Of a DNA stretch of 64,000 bases, positions 37,470 to 48,911 are shown one piece after another. Every line of letters starts with the position of its first letter. Position 1 is the first letter of the stretch. Source of the DNA: Opeltia flavorubescens (taxonomy: Eukaryota > Ascomycota > Lecanoromycetes > Teloschistales > Teloschistaceae). The stretch is from positions 248,001 through 312,000 of the forward strand of contig KE546985.1 in the NCBI GenBank assembly GCA_000442125.1, read 5' to 3'. A program made the position numbers and the translations under genes. A model generated the notes under the pieces. That model made no database searches and was not told the DNA's origin. It saw only the letters and a list, made by a program, of their open reading frames with translations.

Positions 37470-39340
37470 ACAAGCCCGTTCATGGGCCACAAGAAAGGGG
37501 GAAGCAACGTTCATAAGAGAAGACACCGCTGAGGAAGATCCTTATGGATGGACTCCATGTGCCGTTGAAGCACTCGCTTGGGACTTTTAGGGATGTTACC
37601 CATCATGCTTGATGCTCATTGCGCAGTCTGAATAGTTTCTCGCACACTAATCAGTATCGTCGAACATGACCACATGCCGTGCTTGGTTGCACTTTCCTGA
37701 ATGGCAAAGAGTCCGAAGGTGGTCTTTCAAGGAAACGCTCGGGTCCGTTGAATGTTCCTCATTGGACCTCAATGTATTTGCATGAAGGAGAATCCTACCC
37801 TCGAAAACGTCGATGGGAAAGCCATCGATATTCAGATACAGACAATCCAAATCATTCATACATATACATTCTTCCAAGAGTCGCATAGAGGAAATTGGTG
37901 AACAAATCCTGGCGAGCAGAACGCGATGGTGCTGTTGCTATCTCTGATTCACCGACGTTTCTGCAAATATGTGCGCCAAAACTTCCCTTACCACTTCACC
38001 TTCCCTGCCTATCAACCACACCTTCCCATCGGAAGGGTTTCCCAGAGCTCGAAGCAAAGTGGATGAAGAGCCAGCCATAGCAGCTCCGTGGTAGCATTTC
38101 CCAAATCGTCTTTCACCAGCGGCCACTTCTCAGCAAGCCAATGTCTACATTAATGCTCCCAGATGATCGGTGTACTTTCCAATCAAATATACCTACGAAG
38201 AAGCTTCATTCTCCATGTGAGGAAAATCGCAGGGAATAGGGTAAGCGAGGGAGTCATGCACTATGGTTCTCCGATCACACTCGACTCATGAGGATAAATT
38301 GGAGCGAATTGAAGATCTATCTACCAACTCGTTTTTGATAAAAAAGGCCCCCTAATGAAAAGCCTGACGCTATTGATGGCCCCAACGCTGCAGAGCAAAG
38401 TTGAGATGCCGGCTTACGTCCCAGAAAATTATGACCCACAAAGCCTTTTGCCTTCATTCTGGGTGCCATAACCCTGCTCCCAAAATACAAAACGCCAATA
38501 GTAAGTCTGAATAGCAAACGATTCATGCTTCGCTTATACGTATTCCGCTTTTATATCCACGGTATCTTCGATAACTTGGTAGTCGAACATACTATACAGT
38601 TATAGACTTTCGTTTGATAGGTACCGTATTAAATCGCTACATCTCGATTATAACTTGTTTATCTGGGGAAGAAGAAAATTGAGACGCCGTCTTTACGCCA
38701 CTACCGAAGTTATTGTATAATTACGCCTAGGCTTTAACAGCAGGTAGCAGATTATACCGTATAGCCAAATCGCAGTCGCAGAACGTATGCTCAATACGCA
38801 ATAATTTTTATTTTACCCCGAAGCCATTCCCATTATCCCGGGCGGCGTCTTTTCGCCTCTCCCTCGCTTAAGCCAGTCGAATAGACCACTGATCCTATAA
38901 CGACGGACGGTCTTATCTCTTTGTATCGATCCATTCACGCTATAACCCACGAGGCTTATACGCCGGAGGCTAAATCGGGTTTTATCCCCTTCGAGCAATA
39001 TACAAGTTCAAATTAGTTAAAAGTTTTGAAAGGACAAAGTCGATTACCTCTAATACCCCATCAACCTTGACTAGCAGTTTCTGAACTATAATCTTATAGA
39101 ACATAAAGTATTCGTATCTAATCCAATATATTCTTCTTTCACCATCGTTTGATAGGATATAGACGTTAGGATTATTGTTATCATTTATAAAAGATAAGAA
39201 GCTTCAAATATCTAACTCCCGGTACTCCTGGCCAATTTCGTGCTGCACTTAGCAGGCGGTCCTTACATTGCTCCCGTTCGCTTGGTCCAGATATAGATGA
39301 AGCTTGAGTTGTAGTCTCAGACTCCTGCTTCTGCAAGACC
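37470..39340. other. ambiguous coding remnants on both strands
   Basis: Short frames on both strands read as plausible protein (37,647-37,886 and 37,938-38,126 minus; plus-strand frames over the same DNA; 38,317-38,526 minus; 38,813-38,998 minus) but none is long, supported by a domain, or joined by convincing splice sites. I could not decide the strand. Confidence 0.35.
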
Positions 39341-39349
39341 GGCGGAACT

Positions 39350-40120
39350 GGAGGTGTTTTTCCGGGCCTCAACCTCCAATACCACCTCTGGCAGCGCTCC
39401 CTTGGCTATACAATGTCTCCCTTTATCGCTCTCTCTCCTACCCCCTGTATTGCCGACATCGCATCCGGCACCACCATCTGGCTCCTCGACGTGCCTACTC
39501 AGGATCCCTCTAGTGCCATCCACGGCTACGATATAAAACCTCACCCAAGCGCCTCCTCCCGCCTAGCTGTTCTCCAAAATCTCTCTCCGAGAATGGGATC
39601 TCCTATCCGGTGACGTGGAATCGTCAATGACATCGGCCTACAATTTCGTGTATACTCGATTATTAGTTTGCGTCGTACAAGACCAAGGTCAAGTATCAGG
39701 AAGATATAGAGGATGTTGAAGCCAGATAGATGGTTGCAATAGGATGAACTGGATATTACACACACGTATATTACCAAAACAACCTCTACCCTTATTATAC
39801 CCGCTCTTGATGCCCTCGCATCCTAGAACCAAGCCAACAACCGCTACAACTGGACTGGCCGTCTCCTATTATTCCTCGCCGGCGAAGGCTTCGTAGAAAT
39901 CGACATCGAATATAAACAGGAAAGCTTTAAGCTAGCACGGGCTAACCCCGAGCATCATTTGCCAACGGCGGAGGAATAGGCGGAAGGGTTGGTGAAGCTT
40001 GGGAATAAGGGAGCGGCTACAAATTTTTTTAAATTTATTAAAGAGGCTTACACTGAACCTATAGCTAGAGCGGTATTATATATACCGAGGGCTGTCTGTA
40101 CGGCGCAGAAACTACTGTAG
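39350..40120 (+). pseudogene. SAM-dependent methyltransferase (class I, fungal secondary-metabolism type), degraded
   Basis: The reading begins near 39,350 with a Trp/His segment (LQYHLWQRSLGYT) and then SAM motif I as CIADIASGTTIWLLDV, where the usual form has GTGxG-like glycines. Further on, a stretch (YTRLLVCVVQDQ) lies in another frame, followed by MLKPDRWLQ and DELD back in the first frame, so at least two compensating indels are present. In-frame stops are at 39,611, 39,740 (where the family has QW), 39,824 and 39,977, all fitting mutated CAG, CGA or TGG. The frame ends at 40,118-40,120. Proteins of this type tailor polyketides or act like LaeA-family enzymes. Lying next to the PKS, it was probably part of the same cluster. 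Confidence 0.75.
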
Positions 40121-41121
40121 GTAGTCGGAAACCATCTTCAATTAGGGTATAGATTGGGGCGTGGAAGATCGGGCGGGAAAACAATATAATAGAGCGGATA
40201 AGAGGAAGGTATAAGGAGAAGATTGAAAATATTTATCGTCGAAGCACGCTTAAAATAAAACGACTAGTAGATATTAAGTAAATATAATTAAGGTTCTTGT
40301 ATAAAATAATCAATCCAATAACCTAGGCTATTCCTTCTACTTTATTATTCAAGTTCGCTTACTATTCGAAATAATTCAAGAGCGCGCCGATAACCGTTCC
40401 CCTAGTTAAGGGGTATGTTATATTATACTTAGAATCTTTCAGATATCTTTATTGAAAAGGTAATCTACTTGCAACGGCTTATTAACGAATTTGGTATTAT
40501 CAATCTTTTACGTCGTGGATTCAAAAATATCTGATATCGAAGTATAATATAATCTTATATTATCTGCTGTATTATCCAGCTTCAAATTTAAAAAGATGCT
40601 AAAATTATTGTACTATCAGCGTTATAGATTTCCAAAGAGTACCACGTAATTTATATCGGGATCCTTTAATACCTCAAGCACCCACTACTAAACTCTTTTA
40701 TATAATGGCCCCAATATCTACTTTAAGTCTTTAATAGGTGCGCACCCACCCACCGGAACCTATAAAGCGCGTAGTAACATTAAGAGGTTTCGAAGCCGTA
40801 GTCCTTTAAAGAGTTTCTAGATATAGACTTAACTAATTTATAGGGTTCTGTATGCATGTAGCTTTGGGTAGGCTGAAAAGGCTCGAAATTGTCGAGACCC
40901 CTGAGCTCCTGAATCCTAGAGTTGTGGACTCCGGCGATAGAAATGCAACTATAGGCTTATCGTGACATAATTTCCTCTATAATAAGCCGAATAGACAGTA
41001 AATAGACGATAGCGACTTCGGTCACTCAAGGACTTTATCCACGAAGGGGGAAGTATAATATAGTATAACTCGATAAACTATAAAAACCCAAAGATATCGC
41101 CTATACGTATATTCCTTGCCT
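40121..41121. other. spacer between methyltransferase and PKS remnants
   Basis: The stretch is moderately AT-rich with no supported gene. A minus-strand frame at 41,022-41,204 overlaps the end of the PKS and looks accidental. Confidence 0.5.
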
Positions 41122-41562
41122 TTAGAAGAAGTCACATTCAATATATACCTCGGCAGCCAAAGCCTTATTAGCGATGCTTTCCGCCTGCGTAATAATACCC
41201 GCATTCGAATCCAGTAAGTCCAATATACTAATACTAGTCCCTAACGCCTGAAGAAACCAACTACGCAACTCGGCCGTAATCAGACTATCCACCCCCAACC
41301 TCGCCACCGGTTTACTCGAATCAATGCTCTCCACGTCAACGAATAGCATATCGGCTACCACCTTGACCATAGCTTTCTGGACGAACACCACTGTCCGTGC
41401 ACACGCGGAGACTCCTTCGCGGATAACAGCAGCGAATTCGCTGCGTAATGAGCGGCGCGGTCCTTGGGTCCCGCGTCTTGGGAGCCCTGCAAATGGCCAG
41501 ATTGCCGTTGTACGTCTAAGAAAGCGCGCATAATAAGTGAAACTCGTGCGTCGCTGTACCAT
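41122..41562 (-). pseudogene. PKS: acyl carrier protein, C-terminus
   Basis: The carrier motif LGVDSLI is intact, with the phosphopantetheine Ser at about 41,284-41,286, followed by the usual helical end (LLDSNAGIITQAESI). The frame stops at 41,122, which may be the natural end or lie a few residues past it. It is shifted relative to the KR frame by an indel near 41,520. Confidence 0.8.
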
Positions 41563-42320
41563 CGGGGTGCGTTCGCAGATGAGAGAGCTTCGTTTGCCAA
41601 GTCTTCACGCATTCTAGCCAATATGCGTGCTGGATCCAAGTAGGTACTGAGATTCGCGGCGGAAAGCTGTTGACCAGACCATTGTTCAGAATCCGCCTTA
41701 TCGGCGGTCTTGTTATTCAAGAACGCCGGTTCAAGGAGCGTCGAGAGTTGAGATTGGCCTATTGTCAATGCCTTGTTGCGCTCGAAAATATCGGCCGTAA
41801 TAGTATCTGTGGCAACCTTCGTAATTTCTTGGATTAGACTGAATGCGATTGTCGATGCAGGTAGACCCATCCCCTGGCGGTACCGTGCGAAGGCGTCCTG
41901 GAAATTATTGGCCGCGGTGTATGCGCCCTGGGTTGCAAAAGTATATACAGACAAGGCCAAAGTGGTCATGACAAAGAAGTCAAGAGGCATCGATAGAGTT
42001 GCCTCGTGCAGGTTTTTGGTCCCTGTTACCTTAGCTGACAGACTGTCATTCCATTACGAAGCCGAGAGTTTGTTGAATCACACGCATAACCTGATCTTTC
42101 TTGCTGACGTCGCAGATGAAGTTCTCGATATGTATGTTGCGGCTTGCAAGTGAATCGGTTAGCTTCTGGGACCCAGCGACGGTGGTGATGGGACGTCTAG
42201 AGAGACCGCGATCACCCATCCATCGAATCAAAGACTGTCCCAATCCACCCAGTGCTCCAGTGATAATATAGCAGTATTCGGCGCCGAACTGACCTGCTGA
42301 GGCTGAAGGTATCATGCTGA
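41563..42320 (-). pseudogene. PKS: ketoreductase, internally shortened
   Basis: The NADPH-binding start YIITGALGGLGQSLIRW (frame from 42,315) is intact. After ICDVSKKDQVMRVIQQ the frame breaks near 42,046 and picks up in another frame with WNDSLSAKV and SMPLDFFVMTT, so some tens of residues are missing from the middle. The later catalytic Tyr segment (GAYTAANNFQDAFARY) is present. The open frame 41,990-41,355 drifts out of register near 41,520. Confidence 0.8.
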
Positions 42321-42762
42321 TTAAACTCTCGGTATGTTCTCGAAGCTCGCAATAAGCTTGCTAATTATGTTCAAGAAATCGTTCAAAGTAGAGGATATTT
42401 GGGCGATATCAGGGGCTGTGACCTTTCTAATGGTCCCAATAAAATATTGGTGGTAATAGCTATCAACTGCCTGTATAGGTTCTTTACTAAGCATGGGATC
42501 CGAGTCGAAGATGGTAAAAGGATCGACCGAGTAATAGGAGGTATTCTTTTTGAGCAATCCTGAGCCCACTACAGGGGCGGCCTGCGATTCGACTCGGTCG
42601 ACGTTTATGAAATGGCCCAGAGGCGCCAGCACTTGGAAAGATAAGTGTACGAGTTCGCGTTCGGCAGTGCTTACGATAATATCAAACCTATTATTTCACG
42701 CCGATTATGCAGCCCGTCGGAGAGCGTTCGAGCTGGGTGCTGAGATGACTTGCGAAGATGGT
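42321..42762 (-). pseudogene. PKS: enoylreductase, C-terminal part
   Basis: Just inside the insertion site the sequence reads TIFASHLSTQLERS, an ER segment, then degrades. From 42,632 it is open again: APLGHFINVDRVESQAAP, LLKKNTSYYSVDPFTIFD and so on, the normal end of the ER. A stop falls before the KR. Confidence 0.8.
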
Positions 42763-42763
42763 A

Positions 42764-44859
42764 TCCCATCCCTGGTCATGGCATTAAAAAGCTTGGCGCT
42801 CTACTCCACCACCCCTCTATAGCGCGTCGCGATTTAGATAGTAAAAATATTCCCTAAACGCTTCTATACTACTATTACTACTGTATATATTTATTCGTTA
42901 TATCTAAACGTATTAGTAATTATATTAATTATATTTTTATCGAAAAACCTACTAAAAAATCTAAAAAGCTTTCGCTAGCGCTATAAAGGATATCCGTATT
43001 TAAGCCTATACGGATTTATAGTATACCTATATATAGTAAAAACTTTTTACTATTATATATTAGTAAAAATAATCTATATAGAATTTTTATACTCTTTTTT
43101 ACTAATAAAATTCTATCTATATTAACGAATAATACTTATTCTTTTATAGAATATAATCTAGGTTTTTTAATAAAATACGAGCGTTTATAAAAACCTACTA
43201 CCCCTTTTAAATTATAAGTCTATATCGCTAATTATATTTAGATAAGTATATATAATAAAATTATATTTAAAGATTTCTAAAATATAGATAAAAAAAAAGT
43301 TTTTATATATAGCTATTATAAATTATATAAATAAAACGCGTTAGTAATAAATCGACTATTATTTTTATATTTTTTTTCTACTTATTTCCCGCGTAAAAAA
43401 AACCTTATTTAATAAATTTTAATTATTAAACGATAAATTTTAAGCTTTATCTAAAAGATACTAGCGAATAAATATTTATTTAATTATTAATAAAACTATT
43501 TAATAGTTTATAGGCCGGATAAAAAAAATAATAAATATTTTTAATAAATTTTAACCGGAGGTTTTTAAAATATAGATACTAGTAAATAAAGAATAAATAC
43601 TAGATTAGCTCTATTATATAAAAGGTAGTAGCGAAAATAATAGTTTTATTAATCGAGATTAATTCTAAATTAATAATAAATATATAGGGTTTTTTAAAAT
43701 TTAAGCGGTTATTTTAAATCTAATTAGCTAAAAAAATATAAATAAAAAGAATATATATATTATTTAGCTAGATAATTTTTTTATATCGACCCGCTTACTT
43801 ATTATATTAAAAAAAAAAGACTTTAATACCGCTAGTATAGTATATATTTAAAAAAACTATTTAAAAGAAGATAAAAGGAATAAATTAATACTAAATTTTA
43901 GTACGTGTATAAAGAATTTAATAAAAGTTCTTACCGTTTACTAGCGGAGTTTAAGGTTAAATATAATATATAATTAGAATAGAGTTAATTATACGGTTTA
44001 CTTTTAAAGGATAAAAAAATATTTAAATTTATTTAAAAGGATTAAAATATAATATTAATTATAACTACTATATATTCTAGTATAGAAAAAGTAAATTATT
44101 TTTAATATTATCCGGTTGTAATAACTATAAATACGCGTATATCTAGGGTAGTATTTAAAGATAATATAATTAAATTATTTATTATTTTTTAATTTATTAA
44201 TTTTTATAACTATATTATAAATAGTTTAAATATTATAAACTAGTTACGCTTTTATTATTCTACTTAATAAATTTATATAAAGAACTAGAAGTTATTTTAG
44301 TACTTTTTATTAGATATAACTATTATTAATATTTATAAAATCGTTTATTATTCGCCGGAGCGCTTTTATAACGAGCTCTAGAGTTATTATATATATAAGA
44401 GCTTTAGGAAAAGTTTTACCGTAAGCCTATTCGCTAATTTAATATACCTAAATTAGAAGGAATCGCCTATATACGAACCGGAGTAGTATATAAAGCGGCG
44501 AGCTCGTATTTTAAATTACGGCTAGTTAATACGTATAGTAAAGAATAAATACTATATAGTTTATCGATATAAGCACTAAAAAGCTAAGAAATAGCGGATA
44601 CGAAAGGTATTAACGGATATCTTAGTCAATTTAATACTATCTAGCGGAAAGAGGCGCTAGCGAGCCCTCTACAACTTGTTTAAATGCGTACTATACGATA
44701 TAAACCTATATAATAACCTAATCTACTAGAATAGGCATCTAGATGAATGTAGATAGCTTTATTATTACCTAATTTAGATATATATAGGTAAAAAAAAACA
44801 CTATAGTAGTGCATGGAGAACGCCAAGCTTTTTAATGCCATGCCTGACCAGGGATGGGA
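42764..44859. mobile_element. 2.1 kb Tc1/mariner-type transposon inserted in the PKS ER domain, RIP-degraded
   Basis: Both ends carry long inverted repeats starting TCCCATCCCTGGTCA and continuing to AAAAAGCTTGGCG (about 40 bp), flanked by TA at 42,762-42,763 and 44,860-44,861. The PKS ER reads up to one side and resumes on the other, so this is a clean insertion with a TA duplication. The interior is AT-rich with no open frame, but the TIRs stay nearly unmutated. Length and TA target suit a pogo/Fot-like Tc1/mariner element with one transposase gene. The 93 bp element at 34,541 shares its termini. Confidence 0.85.
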
Positions 44860-44861
44860 TA

Positions 44862-45289
44862 ACCACCGCCTTGACGATAAGTCGGCTTGTTCGGGAGTTT
44901 CGACTATGGCAAGAACCTCAGCCTCCTTTGCTCTTGCCACGCGGATTGACGACAGCTCAATTGAATGAGCACCGACTGTTCTTCCTTGAGATGGGCAACG
45001 TAGTCAAAGACATAGATAGCGGTTGTGTATACCATTGATATAGAAGCCATTTGTATCATATTATCATCTGGCCGAAGCTTGCTCGCGAAGGCGGCTGGTA
45101 CGCGTGTATAGTTACTAAATTGGCCCCTACCCAGACTATATACGCGGTCACTGATCTTCAGACCGCCGACTCCGGTGCCTACCGCAGTGACCGTACCCGC
45201 GTACTCCGATGATAAGCTGTTCCCATCCAACTGGCCAGACCAGTGACCCAAATCACGCCAGTTCAAGCCGATAGCGGCGACCGCCACAT
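44862..45289 (-). pseudogene. PKS: enoylreductase, N-terminal part
   Basis: AAIGLNWRDLGHWSG, EYAGTVTAVGTGVGGLK and DRVYSLGRGQFSNYTRVPA are typical of the ER of fungal highly reducing PKS. The nucleotide-binding glycine motif after SVLIQ is broken by a frameshift near 44,940. The next frame continues ARAKEAEVLAIVETPEQAD, the following ER segment, and stops at the transposon insertion site TA at 44,860-44,861. Confidence 0.85.
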
Positions 45290-45879
45290 CTATAAAACAC
45301 GCAGGCAGTGGTTATAGAAGCGCCAAGATTTCAGCAAGCCGGACGTCTCGGGTGCTGCTCGCACAGCTCCTTGGCTGCCGCGTGGCAGCACTTTTGTCTT
45401 CGCGGTGTGACTGTTTATACTATACTGCGAGTTGAAGCCTGCATCAGGTATATAACGACCATCCCACATACAGCCAACTTGCGATGAAAAGTCCCGATCC
45501 GTAGGGTTGCCTTGTCCATTTTCCATGGGGATCTCTTGATGTAATATCTGGTCGACGATGCAGCGAGCAAGGTCTCTTGCGTCTTTATTTTCCAATTCAA
45601 GATTCTCAGCGTTAACGTCGATCGGCACGTACTGGCTCGCGGGATTCTCGTTTTGAAGGACATGGAGCAGGTCGGGAATTTTGGTGGTGCTACAGCTCGT
45701 GCCAACGACCAAGCTCGTCGTATTTCGTGCGAGGGCCTGAAATATATTCAAGTCTCGCTCGCTAGCGTGCGCCATTAGATTCTTCTCATCCAAAAGCGAT
45801 ACCACGTGTGACCTTGTGGTCACTGCATCGAAGACCTTGCGGTAGTGGACTACTTTGGCAGCCACTCCCCGTTGAATCA

Positions 45880-47003
45880 ACTCTAAAGAGCTGTATTTGA
45901 CAACAGTCGAAGCTGTTCTGGTGCCATGGAGCATATCCACAACGGTAGACTCGGACGGTTTTGTCACCTCCGGGAGAACGGTAGAAAGGACCACGGAGGT
46001 GGTATTGTGCGGTTCTAGAAAATCGTCTAACACCACGTCAAGCTCTGAGAAGCCAGCTTTTCTCAAGGACGAATCCCAGAAGTCCAGACGCTGAAAGGAT
46101 TCATCCATACGGCCGTCGGGAATGCCGGCCCAATACCCTATCAAGGTGCCCGCAACGGCCCCAGGCGCGGTAAAATTGCGAGTGGTTTCGACCAGGACAA
46201 GTCTACCTCCAGGCTTAAGCAGCTTCCGGTAATTTAATAAAGTTCTATATATATCGGAGGTGGCATGGAAAACCTGACATGCGAGGACAAGGTCGTAAGC
46301 TTGCCCGTATTCCTGCTCCAAGGGGTCGACCTCGGTGTCGAAAATAGAGAAGCTTATATCGCGCAGATCGGCCATAGATTCGCGGGCCGATGACAGAAAG
46401 CCAGGGAAAATGTCGGTAAAAGTATAGACGCGATAGTCTTTGATACCGTTAGGGCCATTCAAAGCCTTCATAGCGATACGAGTTGCACCACCGGTACCAC
46501 CACCAACCTCTAGGATACGGAGGTTGGGGTTTGAGTGGACAATCCCAGCCAGAAGGTGGAAGAGCTGAGGGTAAATCCCGGTCGTTAGAAGACCGGATTA
46601 GTAAAGGGGTGTCAGCAAGTCCTCGCCTATGAGGACGTCCATCTCTGTTCGCCATTGATAGAGCACGTCGGCCATATTATCGTGTAGAAGTTTCGCGATC
46701 TTGACCTCCGTTACATCGGATGCTTGATTGACGAGTTCCTCAATAGTGTGATGTAGGTGCCCCCGGCGGGCGAGCTTCCTACCCTCCCTCTTCCATCAAG
46801 TCCGAATGATCATTTTCACTATTCCTCTTGATCCAATCGAAGAAGTGGCGTACATCGCCCGAAGGCATAGGTCCATCTTACAGCTTCCCGAAGCTTTCGT
46901 ATAGACTAAGGACTACGAAGTGCGCGACTTTGTTGGTCATTGCCCACTGGGGCGACTTATCCGCGTTCTGTTCTGATGGAGGGTAAAGCTAACGAGCTTG
47001 ACG
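45880..47003 (-). pseudogene. PKS: C-methyltransferase region
   Basis: After two stops and a frameshift in a G run near 46,780, a helical stretch (EELVNQASDVTEVKIAKLL) leads to the canonical PKS methyltransferase SAM motif LRILEVGGGTGGATR near 46,490-46,530. TDIFPGFL, DLVLACQVFHAT and LKPGGRLVLVETT follow. A TAG near 46,600 and others interrupt it. From 46,471 to 45,290 the frame is open for 393 codons and covers the rest of the domain and the linker to the ER. Confidence 0.85.
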
Positions 47004-47435
47004 TCAGGTCAGGGTCCGCGTGTCCGGCTTCCGGACGAGGCGGCTGAAAGGACTACTGAAGGTTTTGTCGACAGGCCTGGCTTCGCTCGAACAGCTAATG
47101 CAACGGAAAGCATCGATCTTGAGTAGGATCTCGCTGTTGGGGCCCAGCGTTTGTAAGTCGAGGTAGGCAGCACTCACGCCGTGTCTTTCTCCTTGGGCGT
47201 GAAGGGTACCAGTGTCGCCGGCAATATCGTCCGCGAGATACATGCTGGAGAATTGGACTGGCACGAAGGCCGTGGTGGCCTGCGGTAGCAGTACCAGTTG
47301 GTGCATAGCCGCGTTGTTCGTGGGTCTCATTCTGGGACTTTCAACGACAGGATGATATCGTATTGCTTCTTCACCGTGCATACCATTCCCGTGTCCATTC
47401 ATAAGCCCATTGGTATGTTCATTCGTATGTCCATT
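47004..47435 (-). pseudogene. PKS: pre-AT linker fused to dehydratase C-terminus
   Basis: The frame of the KS continues past its TAG into QLVLLP, the usual segment just before the AT domain. It then passes directly, near 47,284, to a DH C-terminal segment (FVPVQFSSMY ... GTLHAQGERHG ... SEILLKIDAFRC). Everything between is missing without loss of frame, which removes the acyltransferase and the DH active-site half. The stretch ends at a stop at 47,004. Confidence 0.8.
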
Positions 47436-48010
47436 CTAATGTCCGTTAGTAACCTCATTCGGAGAACCATTCGACACGCCGTTGGTCTTGCTCTCGAAGA
47501 CACCAGGTACTATATAGTCCGGTAGCACGTTGTTGATATAGCCGATGATGCAGTATTTATTTGCCCTATTATATCCGAATGAGTTGATACTTGCTCGTTG
47601 CAGTCTATCCTCCGGCCAAGGAGTGACTTCTACTACTGGTTGGACCTTGGCACTTTCATAGTCGATATTTGGATTTCGTGTTTGCAAATCAAGGATAGGG
47701 GGTAGAAATCCCTTTTCAAGGGAAAGTACAACTTTTATTACAGATACCAGAGCACTGGAATCTTCATCATGCCCTACGTTGCTCTTCACAGAACTAACAA
47801 GCAGAGGATCCTCGGCGGATCTCTCCGAGGCGAACACCATCCCCACCGCCGCCACTTCAATTGGGTATCCGACGTATGTGCCTGTACCACGACATTCAAA
47901 ATAGCTCGTGTCGGAAAAGGGAAGATCGCCGGCATTCCGATAAGCTTCGCGGATCACTACTTTATGGCCTTTGGCGCTTGGTCGTTTAATACCATTTGTC
48001 CGGTATAGAA
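47436..48010 (-). pseudogene. PKS: ketosynthase C-terminal half and linker
   Basis: The frame starts around RTNGIKRPSAKGH and continues through FECRGTGT, where the catalytic HGTGT histidine is Arg, and VKSNVGH, with the second catalytic His kept. It ends with the usual NSFGY segment. The half with the active-site Cys is absent. A linker rich in Asn-Gly-His follows, with a TAG at 47,436 inside it and a short degenerate repeat of NGHTN type after it. Confidence 0.85.
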
Positions 48011-48482
48011 TACTCCATGCTTACCGCCGGCGAGAACACCGAGGATTTCTACAGACGTTGAATACAAAATCGTCTGTACCTGCTCAATCAGGCCGTCTAC
48101 GTTTTTTCCCAACTCCGGGTCTGCTTCACAAGCCTGCTGTAACAACAGTTCGATATCCCCGAATTTGCTGAAGTAAAAGTCCCTTTCCCGCTCGAGCCAA
48201 GTTACGGTTTCCTTCAGAGTGTTATTTTCTTGTATCACGGCTGTGGATGCTCCGCCCCCGGCCCATACGCCTCCAGCGCGACGAGCCGGTGCAATTATTG
48301 GGGTAGTCCCTCTCTTTGCAGCCCCTGCGCCTGATGTGCGAGTCGATGTCGTAGGTGCTGGGCCAGTTGCCGCAGGAGCGGACAGAGAAGATGAGGATGG
48401 AAATGGGGAGTGAGGATAAGTGGAGTGCGTGAGTGATAAGGGCAAGGAAGGGAGAAAGTGGCCGGGGGAGATGATCTGCTCT
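48005..48482 (-). pseudogene. EB1/Bim1/Mal3-family C-terminal fragment fused to the PKS remnant
   Basis: The frame carries a Ser/Pro/Ala-rich linker, then the EB1 dimerisation domain: LERERDFYFSKFGDIELLLQ, ACEADPEL, VDGLIEQVQTILYST. EB1 proteins bind microtubule plus ends, with an N-terminal CH domain and this C-terminal coiled coil that recruits partners. Here the CH domain is absent and the acidic tail is missing: right after ILYST the similarity ends and, within a few codons, PKS ketosynthase sequence begins in another frame. The conserved KLRDIE is KFGDIE. The frame is otherwise open. It is a displaced gene piece and not the functional single-copy EB1. Confidence 0.85.
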
Positions 48483-48911
48483 AGTCAATAATTCTCACCT
48501 GTTGAGAAGGGACTGAATAGAGGGGATGTCGTACGCTTTAGAGCGGGCGAAGGTCCTGGCGGCGGGGAACGGTGAGCGCAATCCAAGATTGATGAGGTTC
48601 ACTGTGTATATTAAAGGCAATAAGATTGCCTATTACTGGCTTGAGATGAGTTTAGTGATAGTGGTAGAAGATTGAAACGGTGAATAGGTTATTATCGCAG
48701 AAAGCGCGCCGTAAGAAGTCGTCGATTGAAGCAGAGACAAAGAGATAAAGCCATTGCTGAGAGGCAGAGTGGAAGGGTAGGTTGAAGAAGATGGAGTTTG
48801 AAATCGGAGTCAGAGTTGTTCTAAAGAGCGAGGGCGTATCGACGGATGTGAGTTGGTGGAAGTTGTGAGAGATAGCGGTGAAAGTGGCTCGGGGTTATCG
48901 GCGATAAGATA
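48483..48911. other. upstream of EB1 fragment, possible exon
   Basis: On the minus strand 48,600-48,500 reads as protein-like sequence (NLGLRSPFPAARTFARSKA) ending in AACAG followed by GTGAGA, a good splice donor. No acceptor at normal distance leads into the EB1 frame; the nearest TAG is 18 nt on, too short for an intron. It may be the end of an exon from another gene joined here. The rest shows nothing recognisable. Confidence 0.3.

Larger units (their letters stand above)
41122..48025 (-). pseudogene. highly reducing polyketide synthase, multiply disrupted
   Basis: Reading on the minus strand, remains of the domains appear in the usual order: KS (second half only), pre-AT linker, DH (C-terminal end only), C-methyltransferase, ER, KR, ACP. 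The AT and most of the DH are gone. Stops and frameshifts lie between and within domains, the ER is split by a 2.1 kb transposon at 42,764-44,859, and the KR has a small internal deletion. Intact enzymes of this class are about 2,300-2,600 residues and make reduced, often methylated polyketides. This one cannot work. The C-terminal domains remain highly readable, so loss may be fairly recent apart from the transposon. The product is unknown. Confidence 0.9.

Noticed and set aside
41022-41204. 60-codon minus-strand frame after the ACP
   Set aside because: Overlaps the PKS end in another frame, no domain.
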